From positions 124,001 through 188,000 of the forward strand of contig NZ_JAODAB010000009.1 of the NCBI RefSeq assembly GCF_025336485.1: a stretch of DNA of 64,000 bases. The letters run 5' to 3'. The DNA is from Pseudomonas citri (GTDB lineage Bacteria > Pseudomonadota > Gammaproteobacteria > Pseudomonadales > Pseudomonadaceae). Positions 1-9,147 of the stretch are shown here, piece after piece. Numbering within the stretch: the first letter of the stretch is position 1; every line of letters starts with the position of its first letter. The notes under the pieces were generated by a model. That model saw only the letters and a program-made list of their open reading frames with translations, did not search any database and had not been told where the DNA came from. The translations under genes were made by a program, and so were the position numbers.

Positions 1-165
1 TACGCCGGCTCGCCGCAGCTCTACAACCTGCTGCGCTCATTGGACACCCTTGGCACGATTGTCAGCCCGAGCACCAAGCTGGTCTTGCGCACTGACTCGG
101 CGCCGTTTCGCGTCTTGGTGGACGGTCCGCCTTCCGTGGAACCCAAGGCTGGAACACAACCATGA
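1..165 (+). CDS. SPFH-domain membrane protein (HflK/HflC family), C-terminal end only
   Basis: The window opens inside this gene. Frame 1 reads 54 residues (YAGSPQLYNLLRSLDTLG...) to a TGA at 163-165. The LLRSLDTLG and ...VSPSTKLVLRTDSAPFRVL text looks like the C-terminal tail of a stomatin/prohibitin (SPFH) 'protease modulator', a family that forms membrane scaffolds and can restrain FtsH. The stop overlaps the start of the next SPFH gene (ATGA), so the two are translationally coupled and probably make a hetero-oligomer, as HflK and HflC do. Which paralogue it is cannot be decided from so short a piece. Confidence 0.7.
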   Translation, partial: YAGSPQLYNLLRSLDTLGTIVSPSTKLVLRTDSAPFRVLVDGPPSVEPKAGTQP

Positions 166-1214
166 ATGAAGTTCCACGTGGAACAAACGAGTTGTCCAGT
201 CCATGGGTCCAGGCCGGGCGCCTGGCTTTCGTGGCGCTTTACGCCGTCACGGTTCTGGCGGCGCTGGCCTGGGTTTTTTCCAATGTGAGGCAGATCGATC
301 CGCAGGATCGGGCGGTGGTGTTGCACTTTGGTGTGCTGGACCGCATCCAGAATGCCGGCCTGTTATTGGCCTGGCCGTCACCGGTGGAACAAGTGATTCT
401 GTTACCCGCGGCGGATCGGGTACTGGAGCGGCGGGTCGAGAGTCTGCTGCGCTCGGATGCCGCCTTGCAGGCTGACCGTGTCGCCAGTTTCGCCACGCCG
501 GTCAACGATGCCTTGGCCGGCTCGGGTTATTTATTGACCGGCGATGCGGGCGTGGTGCAGCTGGATGTTCGGCTGTTCTACAAGGTCACCGAACCTTATG
601 CGTATGTCTTGCAGGGCGAGCACGTGCTGCCGGCGTTGGATCGCTTGGCGACCCGCAGTGCGCTGGCGCTGACCGCGGCCAGGGATCTGGACACCATTCT
701 GGTCGCCCGGCCCGAACTGATGGGCAGCGACAACCAGGCCGCGGAACGCCGCGAACGCTTGCGCGGTGACCTGGTGCAGGGGGTCAACCGCCGCTTGGCC
801 GAACTGGCGGCGACAGGGCAGGGGTTGGGCATCGAAGTGATGCGGGTCGATGTGCAGTCGAGCCTGCCAGGGCCGGCGGTGAGTGCGTTCAATGCGGTGC
901 TGACCGCCAGCCAGCAGGCCGACAAAGCCATCGCCAACGCGCGCACCGAAGCCGAAAAATTGACCCAGACCGCGCGCCAGGATGCCGACCGGGCCCTGCA
1001 AGTGGCCCATGCCCAGGCCAGTGAGCGCCTGGCCAAAGCCTCCACCGACACCGCCACGGTGCTGGGGCTGGCGAAAACCCAAGGCAGCGACCCGCAAATG
1101 TTGCTACGCCTTTACCGCGAACGCATGCCTGCGATCCTTCACCAGGCCGGTTCAGTGACCACGGTCGATCCGAAAGACGATGCCCGCCTGATTCTCCAAG
1201 GAGCTGAGCAATGA
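162..1214 (+). CDS. HflK/HflC-like SPFH protease-modulator protein
   Basis: A 350-residue protein with one N-terminal membrane anchor (about residues 20-45, AFVALYAVTVLAALAWVF). An SPFH domain follows (IDPQDRAVVLHFG..., about 50-250), then an alanine- and glutamine-rich coiled segment (about 245-300) and a short tail. This is the normal order for HflK-type proteins, which assemble as large rings at the inner membrane. The start ATG at 162 overlaps the upstream SPFH stop, and its own stop overlaps the ATG of the P-type ATPase gene. The three genes therefore form a tightly coupled unit. A job in stabilising or quality-controlling the ATPase is an inference from this layout only. Confidence 0.8.
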   Translation: MNEVPRGTNELSSPWVQAGRLAFVALYAVTVLAALAWVFSNVRQIDPQDRAVVLHFGVLDRIQNAGLLLAWPSPVEQVILLPAADRVLERRVESLLRSDAALQADRVASFATPVNDALAGSGYLLTGDAGVVQLDVRLFYKVTEPYAYVLQGEHVLPALDRLATRSALALTAARDLDTILVARPELMGSDNQAAERRERLRGDLVQGVNRRLAELAATGQGLGIEVMRVDVQSSLPGPAVSAFNAVLTASQQADKAIANARTEAEKLTQTARQDADRALQVAHAQASERLAKASTDTATVLGLAKTQGSDPQMLLRLYRERMPAILHQAGSVTTVDPKDDARLILQGAEQ

Positions 1215-3127
1215 CCGCTCAAACCGTCGCCGCCCCCATGCTGTCAGGCGCCGAGCAACGCGCTGCCGCTCGGCAACTGACCCTGGCGATGCTCGCGCTC
1301 GGCCTGCTCGCCTTGGGCCTGGCCTGGCGTGGCTGGTCACCGGAACAGGCCGGCGTGAGTCAACTGTTGCTGGGATTCGCTTCGCTGCTGGTGGCCGTGC
1401 CGGTGATGCGCTCGGCCTGGTACAGCTTGCGTTACCCGAGCTTGCACGGGCTCACCGACCAACTGATCGCCCTGGCGATGCTGGGCGCCTGGGCGACCGG
1501 CGACCTGCTGACCGCCGCGTTGCTGCCGATCATCATGATTTTCGGCCATGTGCTGGAGGAGCGCAGTGTCATCGGCTCCCAGGAGGCGATCCACGCCCTT
1601 GGCCAATTGACTCGCAGTCAAGGTCGCAAGGTACAGGCCGACGGGACGATCGTCGACGTGGACAACGGTACGCTCAGGCCGGGCGATGTGGTGGAGGTAC
1701 GTGCCGGTGACCGGGTTCCGGCTGACGGCCGGGTATTGTCCGGCCAGGCCAGCCTCGACACCGCGCCGATCACCGGCGAATCGGTGCCGCTGGAGACCGT
1801 GGTGGGTACCGAAGTCTTCGGGGGGGCCATCAATCTCGATGGGTTGCTGCGCCTGGAAGTGACTCGCACCGGCGGTGAATCGACACTGGGCAAGGTCATC
1901 GCCCTGATGCAAAGCGCAGAGCGTTCGAAGCCGCCCATCACCCGATTGTTGGAGCGTTACGCCGGTAGCTACCTGGTGTTGGTGTTGCTGCTGGCGGCCG
2001 TGACCTGGTTTGTGACCCACGATGCCCAGGCGATGCTGGCGGTGTTGGTGGCGGCGTGTCCTTGCGCGCTGGTGCTGTCGGCGCCGGCTACGGCCATCGC
2101 CGGGATCGCCGTGGCCGCGCGCCATGGCATCCTGATTCGCAGCTCGGCGTTCCTCGAAGAGCTGGCGGATCTGACTTCCCTGGTGGTCGACAAGACGGGC
2201 ACCCTGACCTTCGGGACTCTGCGCCTGCAATCCATCGAAAGCGCCCGCGATGATCATTCCTCCTTGCTGCCGCTGGCCGCCAGCCTCGGTTCGGCCAGCA
2301 GTCATCCGGTCAGCCGAGCCTTGGCTGGGCTGGTGGAGCAAGGGCAACACTGGCCGCTGCTGAACATTCGCGAACGCCAGGGCCTGGGTATCGTGGCGAT
2401 GACCGAACAGGGCGAAGCCGCACTCGGTCGGCCAGAGCTGTTCGTCCAACTGGGCATCGCCACGGCGGCGATCCCCGAACACGACGGCCCGATTGCCGGA
2501 TTGGCCTTGGGTGGACAGTTTCTCGCCTGGCTGCTGCTGGCCGACAGCATCAAGCCGGAAGCGCGGACGGCCATGGCGCAATTGCGCGAACTGGGTCTGG
2601 GGCGGCAGTTGCTGTTGACGGGGGACCGCCAAAGCGTGGCCAGCACGTTGGCCCGGGAGGTTGGCATCAGCGACGTCCAGGCCCAGGCCCTGCCGGAAGA
2701 TAAGCTCAAGCGGGTCATGAACGAGATCGACCATGGCTTCCGGCCAATGGTCGTCGGCGACGGTATCAACGACTCCCTCGCGCTGAAGGCCGGGGTAGTG
2801 GGCGTCGCCATGGGCGCGGGAGGCGCGGATATCGCCCTGGCGTCGGCGGACATCGTACTGATCGGCAGCGACTTGAGGCGTCTGGGCACCTGCGTGCGGC
2901 TCAGTCGCCAGTGTCGGCGTACGTTGCAGTTCAACGTGATCATTGGCCTGGGCTGGACCCTGGCGATCGTCGCGTTCGCGGCGTTCGGCTGGCTCGGCGC
3001 GGCGGGGGCGATGATTGCGGCCTTGCTGCACAACTTGAGCACGCTGCTAGTATTGGGTAATGCCGGACGATTGCTACGCTTCCACGAGCCACTGCTGAAA
3101 ATCCAGGGACCCGAAGCCGCTGGATAG
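1211..3127 (+). CDS. Heavy-metal-type (P1B, CPC motif) cation-translocating P-type ATPase
   Basis: A 638-residue pump with the P-type signatures in order: TGES at about 188-191 (actuator domain), CPC at 283-285 in a membrane helix, phosphorylated Asp327 in DKTGTLT, and GDGIND around 516. The CPC motif puts it with transition-metal P1B pumps (Cu, Zn, Cd-type) that expel metal from the cytoplasm. The N-terminus goes straight into membrane helices, so the usual N-terminal metal-binding domain (CxxC) is absent. The specific metal cannot be read from the sequence. It is translationally coupled (ATGA) to the preceding SPFH protein. Confidence 0.88.
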   Translation: MTAQTVAAPMLSGAEQRAAARQLTLAMLALGLLALGLAWRGWSPEQAGVSQLLLGFASLLVAVPVMRSAWYSLRYPSLHGLTDQLIALAMLGAWATGDLLTAALLPIIMIFGHVLEERSVIGSQEAIHALGQLTRSQGRKVQADGTIVDVDNGTLRPGDVVEVRAGDRVPADGRVLSGQASLDTAPITGESVPLETVVGTEVFGGAINLDGLLRLEVTRTGGESTLGKVIALMQSAERSKPPITRLLERYAGSYLVLVLLLAAVTWFVTHDAQAMLAVLVAACPCALVLSAPATAIAGIAVAARHGILIRSSAFLEELADLTSLVVDKTGTLTFGTLRLQSIESARDDHSSLLPLAASLGSASSHPVSRALAGLVEQGQHWPLLNIRERQGLGIVAMTEQGEAALGRPELFVQLGIATAAIPEHDGPIAGLALGGQFLAWLLLADSIKPEARTAMAQLRELGLGRQLLLTGDRQSVASTLAREVGISDVQAQALPEDKLKRVMNEIDHGFRPMVVGDGINDSLALKAGVVGVAMGAGGADIALASADIVLIGSDLRRLGTCVRLSRQCRRTLQFNVIIGLGWTLAIVAFAAFGWLGAAGAMIAALLHNLSTLLVLGNAGRLLRFHEPLLKIQGPEAAG

Positions 3128-3308
3128 CTCTGGCGAACTGTGCGCCGCACTTGCAGTCTGCTATTGGAGAGGGGTTACCACCGCAGTTTTACCCGTTGCA
3201 TGGAGTGTTATGGGAGAGCGATAGAGAAAGGCTGTAAATTCGATAGCCGGCTATTTTTCTACCATGGTCTACCCTCATTTCAGACGTCTGAAACAACGGG
3301 GGTATTCC

Positions 3309-4496
3309 ATGCTCGCGCAACTTCCACCGGCCTTACAGAATCTGCATCTACCGCTTCGCCTAAGACTCTGGGACGGCCATGAATTCATGCTGGGGACCGA
3401 CCCCAGCGTTACGATCGTGGTCAAGGACCCACAAATGGTCGCGCAATTCACCCGTCCCAGCCTGGATGCGCTCGGGGCGGCGTTCGTCGAAGGCAAACTG
3501 GAACTCGAAGGTCCGATCCACGAAGTCATACGCGTCTGCGACGAATGGAGCCAGGCGCTACTGAATGACGAAGACGATGTCTCGCCGGTGCGCTCGGTCC
3601 ACGATAAGGAAACCGACGCCAAGGCGATTTCCTATCACTACGATCTGTCGAACGCTTTCTACCAACTGTGGCTCGACAGCGACATGGCTTACTCCTGCGC
3701 CTATTTCGAGACCGGTAGCGAAAGCCTTGAACAGGCCCAACAAGCCAAGTTTCGTCATCTGTGCCGCAAGCTGCGCCTGCAGCCCGGTGACTATCTGCTG
3801 GATGTGGGCTGTGGCTGGGGCGGCCTGGCGCGTTACGCCGCGCGGGAATTCGGTGCCAGGGTGTTCGGCATTACCCTGAGCCAGGAGCAACTGACGCTGG
3901 GGCGCGAACGCGTCAAGGCGCAAGGCCTGGAGGGGCAGATCGAGTTGCAATTGCTCGACTACAGGGACCTGCCCCAGGACGGTCGTTTCGACAAGGTGGT
4001 CAGCGTTGGCATGTTCGAGCACGTGGGTCACGCCAATCTGGCGCAGTACTGCAAAACCCTGTTTGGCGCCGTTCGCGCGGGTGGGTTGGTGATGAACCAT
4101 GGCATTACCGCCAAGCACACCGACGGTCGCCCGGTGGGACGCGGTGCCGGCGAGTTCATCGAGAAGTATGTATTTCCCCACGGTGAACTACCGCACCTGT
4201 CGATGATCAGCGCGCACATCAGTGAAGCGGGCCTGGAGATTGTCGATGTCGAAAGCCTGCGCCTGCATTACGCGCGCACCTTGGATCATTGGAGCGAGCG
4301 CTTGGAGGACAACCTCGAGGCGGCCGCCAAGCAAGTGCCGGAGCAAGCCCTGCGGATCTGGCGCTTGTACCTGGCCGGTTGCGCCTATGCGTTCGCCAAG
4401 GGCTGGATCAACTTGCACCAGATCCTGGCGGTGAAGGCCCATGCCGACGGTAGCCATGAGTTGCCCTGGACCCGTGAGGATATCTACGTATCTTAG
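3309..4496 (+). CDS. cfa: Cyclopropane-fatty-acyl-phospholipid synthase
   Basis: A 395-residue SAM-dependent methyltransferase that adds a methylene bridge to unsaturated acyl chains of membrane phospholipids, usually in stationary phase. The SAM-binding loop is LDVGCGWGGLARYAA (Asp at residue 165). The downstream SVGMFEHVGHANLAQYC and NHGITAKH blocks are characteristic of Cfa enzymes. The ATG at 3309 is preferred over an in-frame ATG at 3264 because a purine-rich GGGGG lies just upstream of it and homologues begin MLAQLP-like. The TAG stop lies in a YTAR tetranucleotide next to an IS/MITE end relic. Confidence 0.9.
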   Translation: MLAQLPPALQNLHLPLRLRLWDGHEFMLGTDPSVTIVVKDPQMVAQFTRPSLDALGAAFVEGKLELEGPIHEVIRVCDEWSQALLNDEDDVSPVRSVHDKETDAKAISYHYDLSNAFYQLWLDSDMAYSCAYFETGSESLEQAQQAKFRHLCRKLRLQPGDYLLDVGCGWGGLARYAAREFGARVFGITLSQEQLTLGRERVKAQGLEGQIELQLLDYRDLPQDGRFDKVVSVGMFEHVGHANLAQYCKTLFGAVRAGGLVMNHGITAKHTDGRPVGRGAGEFIEKYVFPHGELPHLSMISAHISEAGLEIVDVESLRLHYARTLDHWSERLEDNLEAAAKQVPEQALRIWRLYLAGCAYAFAKGWINLHQILAVKAHADGSHELPWTREDIYVS

Positions 4497-4516
4497 GCTC
4501 TGTACGAAAAGCCTAG
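4494..4516. repeat. MITE/IS end relic between cfa and cls
   Basis: The bases GCTCTGTACGAAAAG (4497-4511) match the outer 15 bases of the MITE at 26634-26771. They are flanked by TTAG (4493-4496) and CTAG (4513-4516), both YTAR tetranucleotides of the kind duplicated by IS5-group elements. The left one contains the cfa stop codon. TAGGCT and AGCCTA also pair as a short hairpin. This looks like a footprint left after deletion of the element's interior (inference). Confidence 0.6.
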
Positions 4517-4529
4517 GCTCGCATCGGTA

Positions 4530-5969
4530 CTAGAGAATCGGTGAAATCAGCCGGGCAATCCGCATGCCGACTTTTTGCAGGCGGTGGGTTTCCCGGCTTT
4601 CCTGTTGGGCGATTTCGTGGGCCTGGTCGAAGTCGTTCTCCAGCATCTGCTCAACTTCGCTGGCGAACGCGATGTCCACGGCCAGCAGCATCACTTCGAA
4701 GTTCAGGCGGAACGAGCGGTTGTCCAGGTTGGCGCTGCCGATGGCGCTGATTTCCCGGTCGATCAGTACTACTTTCTGATGCAAGAACCCCGGCTCATAA
4801 CGAAACACCCTCACACCGGCCCGCACCGCCTCGAACGCATACAGGCTGGACGCCGCGTAGACGACCTTGTGATCCGGCCGCGAGGGCAACAGGATGCGCA
4901 CGTCCACACCGCGCAGCACCGCCAGGCGTAATGCGGCGAATACCGCTTCGTCGGGAATGAAATACGGCGTGGTGATCCAGATGCGTTCAGTGGCGGCGTG
5001 AATCGCTTCGACAAAAAACAACGAGCAGGTCTCGTAGGCATCGGCCGGCCCGCTGGCCAGCAACTGGCAGAGCACGCCGTCGTCCGGGTAGCGGTCGGGC
5101 AGGATCAGCGGCGGCAGGGAACGGGCCGCCCAGAACCAGTCCTCGGCAAACGACTCCTGCATGCTCGCCACCACAGGCCCGCGTACTTGCACATGGGTGT
5201 CGCGCCAGGGGGCCAAGGGCGGTCGCTCGCCCATGTACTCGTCGCCGACATTGTGCCCACCGACGAACCCCAGCACGCCGTCCACCACCACGATCTTGCG
5301 ATGGTTGCGAAAGTTGACCTGGAAGCGGTTGAGCCAGCCGCTGCGAGTGGCGAAGGCTTTGACGTGGACGCCACCGTCGCGCAATGCCTGGACGTAGCGG
5401 TGGGGCAGGGAATGGCTGCCGATGCGGTCGTAGAGTAAATAGACCGACAATCCTTGCGCGGCTTTTTTCAGCAACAGTGTTTGCAGACGCTGGCCGATGC
5501 GGTCTTCGTGGATGATGAAAAACTGGACCAGCACCGCGTCCCGTGCCTGGTCGATGGCCTGGAAAATCGCCTCGAACGTGGCCTGGCCATTCACCAGCAG
5601 CCGGACCTGATTGTTCGCCAGGCACGGCGCACGTCCCAGTTTGGGCATGGCCCGTAACGAGGCGTAGGCCTGTGAGGCGCGGGCCGCGAGAGCCTCTTCG
5701 ACCCAGGGGCGCCAGTTGAGATCGGAGATGGCCTTGCGCATTTCTTCGTTGGCCTCGCGGCGTGCCTTGATGTAGCCATCAAAGGTGCTGCGGCCAAAAA
5801 CCAGGTAGGGAATCAGGGTCAGGTAGGGAATGAACACCAGCGACAGGGCCCAGGCGATCGAACCTTGGGCAGTTCGCACCGTCAGCACCGCGTGGATGGC
5901 GGCGATTGAACCGAGACTGTGGAGCAGCGCGATCAGGTAACCGAAGACATGGGGGCCGAAATAATCCAT
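4530..5969 (-). CDS. clsA: Cardiolipin synthase A (phospholipase D family)
   Basis: A 479-residue inner-membrane enzyme that condenses two phosphatidylglycerols into cardiolipin. Two N-terminal membrane helices (about 1-60) precede two PLD domains, each with an HKD motif: HRKIVVVDG...GGHN in the first half and [18 protein letters not shown] in the second. The length is normal for ClsA. An upstream TTG at 5996 is open in frame, but the AGGAG lies between it and the ATG at 5969, which gives the usual MDYFGPH start. The gene is convergent with cfa, so two membrane-lipid genes face each other. Confidence 0.9.
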   Translation of the reverse strand: MDYFGPHVFGYLIALLHSLGSIAAIHAVLTVRTAQGSIAWALSLVFIPYLTLIPYLVFGRSTFDGYIKARREANEEMRKAISDLNWRPWVEEALAARASQAYASLRAMPKLGRAPCLANNQVRLLVNGQATFEAIFQAIDQARDAVLVQFFIIHEDRIGQRLQTLLLKKAAQGLSVYLLYDRIGSHSLPHRYVQALRDGGVHVKAFATRSGWLNRFQVNFRNHRKIVVVDGVLGFVGGHNVGDEYMGERPPLAPWRDTHVQVRGPVVASMQESFAEDWFWAARSLPPLILPDRYPDDGVLCQLLASGPADAYETCSLFFVEAIHAATERIWITTPYFIPDEAVFAALRLAVLRGVDVRILLPSRPDHKVVYAASSLYAFEAVRAGVRVFRYEPGFLHQKVVLIDREISAIGSANLDNRSFRLNFEVMLLAVDIAFASEVEQMLENDFDQAHEIAQQESRETHRLQKVGMRIARLISPIL

Positions 5970-6110
5970 GGGGCACTTTTGCTCCTGAAATTTCAATGCT
6001 TAACAGACCATGTTCCATGGCGAATGTCGCCACATAATTCACTCATCGTAGCCCTGAACCGAAGCCCGCAGGCGGCGTCTAACGGCCACTTGTCCTCTGG
6101 AGTGTTTGCA

Positions 6111-6632
6111 ATGAATGTTCGTCTGCTGGGTTTGGCCTTGGCGGTTGGTTTGTCGGCTTCTGGAGCTGCCCAGGCGCAAATGCTTCAACCGGGCTTGTGG
6201 GAGTTGACTACCAGCAACATGAAAGTCGACAACCAGAACTTGCCGGATCTGCAGCTGATCCTCGGCCAGTTGCAAACCCAGATGACCCCGGAACAACGAG
6301 CGATGCTCGAAAAACAGGGGATCACCATGGGTGGCAAGGGTATTCGGGTGTGCCTGACCCCTGCGCAGGTGCAAACCAATGACATCCCGCTGCAAGACCC
6401 GCAATCGGGTTGCAAACAGCAGATCACCGAGCGTACCGGCAATCAATGGAAGTTTCGCTTCAGCTGCCCTAAAGCCCAGGGTAATGGCGTCGCTACCTTC
6501 CAGAGTGATCGTGAGTTCACCACCAAGGTCAACGGCACGTTCAATGCCACCGGTATCCAGCAGAACGGCAGCCTGGATACCCGCGCCGTGTGGTTGGGGC
6601 AGGATTGTGGAACGGTCAAGCCGCGGGCTTGA
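6111..6632 (+). CDS. DUF3617-family exported protein
   Basis: 173 residues. A signal peptide (MNVRLLGLALAVGLSASGAAQA) is followed by LQPGLWELTTS, the hallmark opening of DUF3617 proteins, and four cysteines in the mature part that may pair in the periplasm. The family has no assigned biochemical role. The ATG at 6111 begins at the signal peptide; the 64 upstream in-frame residues look like non-coding leader. It stands alone, followed by a REP-like element. Confidence 0.8.
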   Translation: MNVRLLGLALAVGLSASGAAQAQMLQPGLWELTTSNMKVDNQNLPDLQLILGQLQTQMTPEQRAMLEKQGITMGGKGIRVCLTPAQVQTNDIPLQDPQSGCKQQITERTGNQWKFRFSCPKAQGNGVATFQSDREFTTKVNGTFNATGIQQNGSLDTRAVWLGQDCGTVKPRA

Positions 6633-6657
6633 GCCTCTTTTGGGGGGCGTGGCTTGG

Positions 6658-6712
6658 GTGTTATGGGAGCAAAGCTTGCTCGCGATGGCAGCGACCTGAA
6701 CCGCCGTCATCA
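6658..6712. repeat. REP-type palindromic element
   Basis: The stretch TTATGGGAGCAAAGCTTGCT followed by CGCGATGGCAGCGACCTGAA matches the common P. fluorescens REP pattern (GGGAGCAAGCTTGCTCGCGA core with a GAGCAA/TTGCTC dyad). It lies between convergent genes. Confidence 0.6.
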
Positions 6713-6725
6713 CGAGTAAGCTCGA

Positions 6726-7601
6726 TCAAGGCCGGCCCAGCGCCTCGTACAGCGTGTTGAGGTTGTACTCGAACAGGCCGGTAAAAGTGCTGGCAGGTCC
6801 ACTGGCGGCGAGGGCGTCGGAGTACAACGTACCGCCAATGCGCGCGCCGCTTTCGTCGGCGATCTGCTTGAGCAGGCGCGCGTCCTTGATGTTCTCCATG
6901 AACACCGCTTTGACCTTCTCCTGCCGGATCTGGGTAATCAGCGCGGCGACTTCGGCGGCCGACGGTTCACGCTCGGTGGATAAACCCTGGGGCGCCATGA
7001 AGTCGATACCGTAGGCCTGGCCCAGGTAACCGAACGCATCATGGGACGTCACGATCTTTCGGTTCCCTGCCGGCAACGCGCTGAACTTGGCCTTGGCTTC
7101 GGCGAGCAAGCCATAGATCTTTTTCAGGTACGCCTGGCTATGACGTTCGTAGTCGGTTTTGTTGGCCGGATCGGCGGCCACCAGGGCCTTGGTGATGTTG
7201 CTGACATACAGCTCGGCATTCGCCAGGTTGTGCCAGGCGTGTGGATCGGGAACGGCTTGGCCATCCTCTTCCAGCGAGCGAGGGATCACGCCATGGCTGG
7301 CACTGATCACGGTGGCGTGGGTCTCGGTGCTGGTGACGAGGCGATCCAGCCACGGCTCGAAACCCAACCCATTCTTGATGATCAGTTTCGCCCGTAGCAG
7401 CGCCTTGGCGTCGTCCGGCGTCGGTTCGTAGGTGTGGGCGTCGGCGTCTGGTCCGACCATGTTGGTGATCTGAATATGGTCGCCGCCGATCTGCCGGGTC
7501 ATGTCGGCGAGGATACTGAAGCTGGTCACCACCTGGAGCTTCTCGGCCGCGGACAAGGACATGGACAGCAGCAGACTGAACAGCACGAGCAAAACGCGCA
7601 T
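6726..7601 (-). CDS. Metal (zinc/manganese-type) ABC transporter substrate-binding protein
   Basis: 291 residues with a signal peptide (MRVLLVLFSLLLSMSLSAAE). The mature part reads like cluster A-I metal-binding lipoprotein-type receptors (ZnuA/PsaA/MntC): TSFSILADMTRQIGG at the start, His in AHTYEPTP and HAWHNLAN, TSHDAFGYLGQAYG, and a C-terminal SDAL. The histidine-rich loop typical of strict ZnuA is not obvious. It is the last gene of the folE2-ATPase-permease-receptor operon, 11 bp after the permease. The Zur palindrome upstream of folE2 makes zinc the likely cargo (inference). Confidence 0.85.
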   Translation of the reverse strand: MRVLLVLFSLLLSMSLSAAEKLQVVTSFSILADMTRQIGGDHIQITNMVGPDADAHTYEPTPDDAKALLRAKLIIKNGLGFEPWLDRLVTSTETHATVISASHGVIPRSLEEDGQAVPDPHAWHNLANAELYVSNITKALVAADPANKTDYERHSQAYLKKIYGLLAEAKAKFSALPAGNRKIVTSHDAFGYLGQAYGIDFMAPQGLSTEREPSAAEVAALITQIRQEKVKAVFMENIKDARLLKQIADESGARIGGTLYSDALAASGPASTFTGLFEYNLNTLYEALGRP

Positions 7602-7612
7602 CGGGAAACACC

Positions 7613-8479
7613 TCAAGAGGATGTGAGCAAAGGCGGGCGGCGCAGCAAGCCGTGCACTGGACCGCACACCACGGACGACAGGTACAACGCACCCGCCACC
7701 AGTACGATGGCCGGCCCGCTGGGCACTGAGAAATAGAAAGACAACAACAGGCCGAGCCATACCGAGACGCAACCGAACAGCGCCGCGACTGCCATCAAAA
7801 CCGGTAGGCGTCGACTCCAGAATCGTGAAGCGGCCGCCGGTAGCATCATCAGGCCGACCACCATCAGCGCACCGATGGCTTGAAAGCCGATCACCAGGTT
7901 CAATACCACCAGGGTCAGGAACACCCCGTGGGCGATCGGCCCCAGTCGACTGACGGTTTGCAGGAACAGCGGATCCAGGGTGTCGAGCAGCAGTGGCCTG
8001 TAGATCAACGCCAAGGCAATCAGGCTGCCGGCTGAGACCCAGAGCATACCGATGAGCGTCGGGCCGTCCACCGCCAATGCGGAACCAAACAACAAGTGCA
8101 GCAGGTCCAGGCGTTTGCCGGCGATGCCCAGGATCAGCACGCCGGCCGCCAGCGAAATGGGGTAGATCGCAGCGAGGCTGGCATCTTCCCGCAGGCCGGT
8201 GCGCCGGGTGATCCAGGCCGCCAACCCGGCCATGCTCAAGCCTGCGCCCAAGCCGCCGAGAGTCAGGGCGGGAAGACTCAACCCGGCAAGCCAGAACCCC
8301 AGTGCGGCACCGGGCAGGATGCCATGGGCCACGGCGTCGCCGATCAGGCTCATGCGCCGCAAGATCAGAAACACCCCCAGCGGGGCGGTACTGCACGCCA
8401 ACACCAAGCCACCGAGCAGGGCCCTACGCATGAAGGCGAATTCGTGAAAAGGCAGCCAGAGATGGGCGGCGGTGAGCAT
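7613..8479 (-). CDS. Metal ABC transporter permease (ZnuB/MntB-type)
   Basis: 288 residues and very hydrophobic, with about eight membrane helices. RRMSLIGDAVAHGILPGAALG and DPLFLQTVSRLG are typical of ABC-3 family permeases for zinc and manganese. The ATG at 8479 overlaps the ATPase stop (ATGA), so the subunits are coupled. It forms the inner-membrane channel of the transporter encoded by this operon. Confidence 0.88.
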   Translation of the reverse strand: MLTAAHLWLPFHEFAFMRRALLGGLVLACSTAPLGVFLILRRMSLIGDAVAHGILPGAALGFWLAGLSLPALTLGGLGAGLSMAGLAAWITRRTGLREDASLAAIYPISLAAGVLILGIAGKRLDLLHLLFGSALAVDGPTLIGMLWVSAGSLIALALIYRPLLLDTLDPLFLQTVSRLGPIAHGVFLTLVVLNLVIGFQAIGALMVVGLMMLPAAASRFWSRRLPVLMAVAALFGCVSVWLGLLLSFYFSVPSGPAIVLVAGALYLSSVVCGPVHGLLRRPPLLTSS

Positions 8480-9147
8480 CAGGCCACCTGTGCGTGAGGT
8501 TGCTGGGTAATCAGCTCGACACTGCGGTTCAGTACGCAGCCGGTAGGACGAATCAGCAAGGTGTGGGGAATGTGTTGGCGCACCGCGGCCAGGTCGTGAC
8601 ACACCACTACCAGCGTCCGGCCTTCGGCATGCCAAGTGTGAATGTGTTTCCACAACAGTGCCTGGCCCTGTTCGTCGAGGGCCGCGTGGGGCTCGTCGAG
8701 CAACAACAGCGGGGCCTGGGCCAGACTCAGGCGAGCGAGCAAGGCGCGCTGCAGTTCGCCACCGGAGAGAGCCATCAGCGGTCGATGTTCCAGGCCGCCA
8801 AGGGCCCAGTCCTCCAGCACGGCTTGGAGTCGTGCACTGCGCTGGGCAGGTGTTTGGGCCTTGCCCCAAGCGCCGGCTGCCACCAGCTCTTGCAGGTTGA
8901 TGGGGAATTGCCGATCCAGATGTTGCTGTTGCGGTAGGAATGAGACGCCGCCACGACGTGGAACATCTAGCACGACTTTGCCGGACAAGGGGTTTTGCAG
9001 CCCGGCGAGCACCTTCAACAAACTGCTTTTGCCCGCGCCGTTGGCGCCGACGATCGCCGTCAGGCTGCCTGCTGGTCGCTCCATATTCAGGGGCGGAGTG
9101 AGTGGCTGTCCGGGTGCACCCCAACGTAGGGCCTGGCAACTGATCAT
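8479..9147 (-). CDS. Metal ABC transporter ATP-binding protein
   Basis: 222 residues with Walker A GANGAGKSS (about 34-42), a Q-loop PQQQH, the signature LSGGE, Walker B LLLLDEP and an H-loop CHDL. It energises the adjacent permease at the inner membrane. Its start overlaps the folE2 stop by four bases (ATGA), and its stop overlaps the permease start. FolE2 is thus physically coupled to the metal importer, as expected for a zinc-limitation operon. Confidence 0.88.
   Translation of the reverse strand: MISCQALRWGAPGQPLTPPLNMERPAGSLTAIVGANGAGKSSLLKVLAGLQNPLSGKVVLDVPRRGGVSFLPQQQHLDRQFPINLQELVAAGAWGKAQTPAQRSARLQAVLEDWALGGLEHRPLMALSGGELQRALLARLSLAQAPLLLLDEPHAALDEQGQALLWKHIHTWHAEGRTLVVVCHDLAAVRQHIPHTLLIRPTGCVLNRSVELITQQPHAQVA

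Noticed and set aside
1337..3031. 564-residue minus-strand open frame opposite the P-type ATPase gene
   Set aside because: Composition (Gln, His, Arg, Gly) is typical of GC-rich antisense translation, and the plus frame has every P-type motif.
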